Shown one piece after another: positions 62,752-64,000 of a stretch of 64,000 bases of DNA. Below the pieces are notes generated by a model, which had not been told where the DNA came from, searched no databases, and saw only the letters and a program-made list of their open reading frames with translations. The translations under genes and the position numbers were made by a program. The first letter of the stretch is position 1. Each line of letters starts with the position of its first letter. Source of the stretch: a virus; the IMG/VR virus record IMGVR_UViG_3300044617_000389, positions 1 through 64,000 of that record, one strand, 5' to 3'.

Positions 62752-63305
62752 GATATCGTCAAATACTAGAAGCATGTTGGAAAGGTTACAGGCGTGTGCC
62801 AGGTACCAAAGCCAACACACCTGGTAGTTGCAAAAAGGTCAGCGAAGATCAGATAAGCGATGAGCGTGTACGTAAGATTCAAAATTTCTTAAACGATAAG
62901 TTCAATGCTAACTTAGATGTTGATGGCGTGTTAGGTCCGTTAACACTAAAGACTATAGACAAGTTTATGCCTGATGCTAAAAAGCGTTTAGCACCAGAAC
63001 CAGACAAGAATACAAATGTTCAAGGCTTAGAAAAGAAACTAAGTGAACAAGAACTAGAAGAAGATTTACGCAAGTGGTTTAAAGAGAAGTGGGTTCGTTT
63101 CGGCCCAGATGGAAAGATTCGTGGCTCATGTGCTAGAGGTAGTAGTAGTGAGGGTAAGCCCAAGTGCTTGCCACAAAGCAAAGCACATAGCCTAGGCAAG
63201 AAGGGTCGTGCAAGCGCGGCAGCACGTAAGCGTAGAGAAGATCCTAATCCAGAGCGTAGCGGTAAAGCAAAGAATGTAGCAACTAAGAGTAAGAGAGACA
63301 AATAA
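62748..63305 (+). CDS. mosaic virion protein with leader, PG-binding and Cys/Trp module
   Basis: 185 residues, ATGA overlap with the preceding gene. The start MRYRQILEACW has I6-L7-E8. CWKGYRRVPGTKANTPGSC is a Cys-flanked module; IQNFLNDKFNANLDVDGVLG to TLKTIDKF (about 44-72) matches peptidoglycan-binding domain 1. WFKEKWVRFGPDG, then SCARG and KPKCLPQ (about 110-142), resemble a DUF5872-type module, ending in a very basic tail. Suggests a cell-wall binding, DNA-associated packaged protein. Confidence 0.7.
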   Translation: MRYRQILEACWKGYRRVPGTKANTPGSCKKVSEDQISDERVRKIQNFLNDKFNANLDVDGVLGPLTLKTIDKFMPDAKKRLAPEPDKNTNVQGLEKKLSEQELEEDLRKWFKEKWVRFGPDGKIRGSCARGSSSEGKPKCLPQSKAHSLGKKGRASAAARKRREDPNPERSGKAKNVATKSKRDK

Positions 63306-63925
63306 TGAGTAGTATCATAAAAGGATTACAGAATGAGCAAAATGATTTCCAGGTAAATGTACCTGGTTACGGCACTGTTCCATTAGAAATGTTAAAGCGC
63401 CATGTTAAAGAACTTGCAAAAGATTTCAATGATATGATACAGAGCGAAGAATTCATCAAGGCTGCATATAAGACAGAGCAATTCTATAATGCATTGTTTG
63501 CATTGAGCAAAGCGATGAAGGCTAAATCTGTAGAAGAAGGTTATAGCGCAGGTATTACTGGTGGTTCAGGACTAGGAATCGAAAAGAGCCCAATGGAAAA
63601 AGTAATCGAAAAACCATTAGGTGAAAAAATTAACACACCGGGCGGCATGGGTCAGAGTTATCGCAAGTTCACACCTAAATCAGCAGGCACAGATAAAGAA
63701 CAACTTGATGAATTAAGTCCTGAAACATTAGCAAGATATAAAAAAGCCGCAGGCGCTGATGCAAGTAAAGCAGACAAAGAAGGTGATTTCGAACGCGGCA
63801 ACAAACGTTTCAGCGGTATAGTTCGTGCTACTAAAAAAGAATTTGACAAGCCTACTAAAGAAAGTTCTATAATGAAAGGTTTGCAAAACGAAGTAAAAAG
63901 AAATGAGTCACTTAAAGGAAAATAA
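63305..63925 (+). CDS. mosaic virion-type protein with repeated ends
   Basis: 206 residues, start overlaps the previous stop (TAATG). The N-terminal segment SSIIKGLQNEQN recurs near the C-terminus as SSIMKGLQNEVKR. A helical N-domain (about 15-75) is followed by a linker and a module ELSPETLARYKKAAGADASK, then GNKRFSGIVRATKK, known from other marine phage virion proteins (from memory). The LSPxT core also occurs in the 31373 protein. Function unknown. Confidence 0.65.
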   Translation: MSSIIKGLQNEQNDFQVNVPGYGTVPLEMLKRHVKELAKDFNDMIQSEEFIKAAYKTEQFYNALFALSKAMKAKSVEEGYSAGITGGSGLGIEKSPMEKVIEKPLGEKINTPGGMGQSYRKFTPKSAGTDKEQLDELSPETLARYKKAAGADASKADKEGDFERGNKRFSGIVRATKKEFDKPTKESSIMKGLQNEVKRNESLKGK

Positions 63926-64000
63926 CATAGGATATTTTCAACATTTATATAGAGCCTGGAGATGGGCGATCATACTATTGATACATGGAATATTTCCTGA
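63903..64000 (+). CDS. 5' part of a DUF6356-like protein (partial)
   Basis: An ATG at 63903, overlapping the preceding gene, opens a frame of 32 residues that runs off the right edge: MSHLKENNIGYFQHLYRAWR, then a hydrophobic helix IILLIHGIFP. The layout (Y/F-x-H, aromatic-rich helix, then H-x-x-FP) resembles small DUF6356-type membrane proteins seen in bacteria and marine phages. Incomplete, so confidence is limited. Confidence 0.5.
   Translation, partial: MSHLKENNIGYFQHLYRAWRWAIILLIHGIFP

Overview
The window is a stretch of the genome of a tailed, contractile-tail (T4-like) bacteriophage. The evidence is a set of recognisable T4-type genes: primase gp61 and helicase gp41, clamp loader gp44, neck proteins gp13 and gp14, sheath stabiliser gp15, sheath gp18, tube gp19, head completion gp4, probable small terminase gp16, a gp31-type co-chaperonin and gp1-type dNMP kinase. 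Many genes are preceded by copies of a T4-type late promoter box (here mostly GATAAATA or AATAAATA). The overall flavour (PhoH, MazG, MGME1-like exonuclease, A-type Fe-S carrier, collagen-like fibres, AT-rich DNA) is that of the marine and freshwater T4-like phages of cyanobacteria and SAR11-like hosts. No photosynthesis genes, tRNA, integrase, IS element or CRISPR array was seen, and the host cannot be fixed from sequence alone. Portal, protease, major capsid and large terminase genes are not in this window.

Layout: 1-2.5 kb, primase-helicase. 2.5-8.8 kb, virion-associated genes of unknown function, a ligase-fold-like protein and a glycosyltransferase-like gene. 8.8-10.6 kb, Fe-S carrier, SGNH hydrolase and MGME1-like nuclease in one overlapping operon. 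10.6-14.8 kb, a fibre gene and small structural genes. 14.8-18.3 kb, a reverse-strand block of Nudix, gp15 and gp14. 18.4-23.4 kb, early-type metabolism genes (MazG, PD-(D/E)XK protein, dNMP kinase) with gp13 and a second glycosyltransferase-like gene. 23.4-30.7 kb, HNH protein, sheath, tube, tube-like protein, gp4 and gp16. 30.7-33.7 kb, probable internal (core) proteins. 33.8-46.7 kb, a fibre locus built by shuffling a few modules. 46.7-57.1 kb, small conserved genes, a Pol III alpha-like fragment, GroES-like, BI-1/YccA-like, gp44, PhoH (reverse), DnaJ-like and ClpA-like proteins. 57.1-61.5 kb, a nucleotidyltransferase / SGNH / glycosyltransferase cassette. 61.5-64 kb, mosaic proteins with apparent packaging leaders.

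Three themes stand out. First, seven genes begin with a short leader ending in [I/L]-x-E within ten residues, like the T4 capsid-targeting sequence cut by protease gp21; an eighth has a related leader without the strict motif. They look like a large set of packaged and possibly injected proteins assembled from exchangeable modules (DUF3008-like, glycine zipper, PG-binding, CxxC, EF-hand-like loop). Second, the phage carries a host-proteostasis set: GroES-like co-chaperonin, BI-1/YccA-like membrane protein, DnaJ-like protein and a full-length ClpA-like unfoldase that keeps an IGF loop for ClpP. Third, several late promoter boxes lie exactly 5-6 nt from a start codon, predicting leaderless late mRNAs, while some structural genes instead have a hairpin at the predicted 5' end of the transcript.
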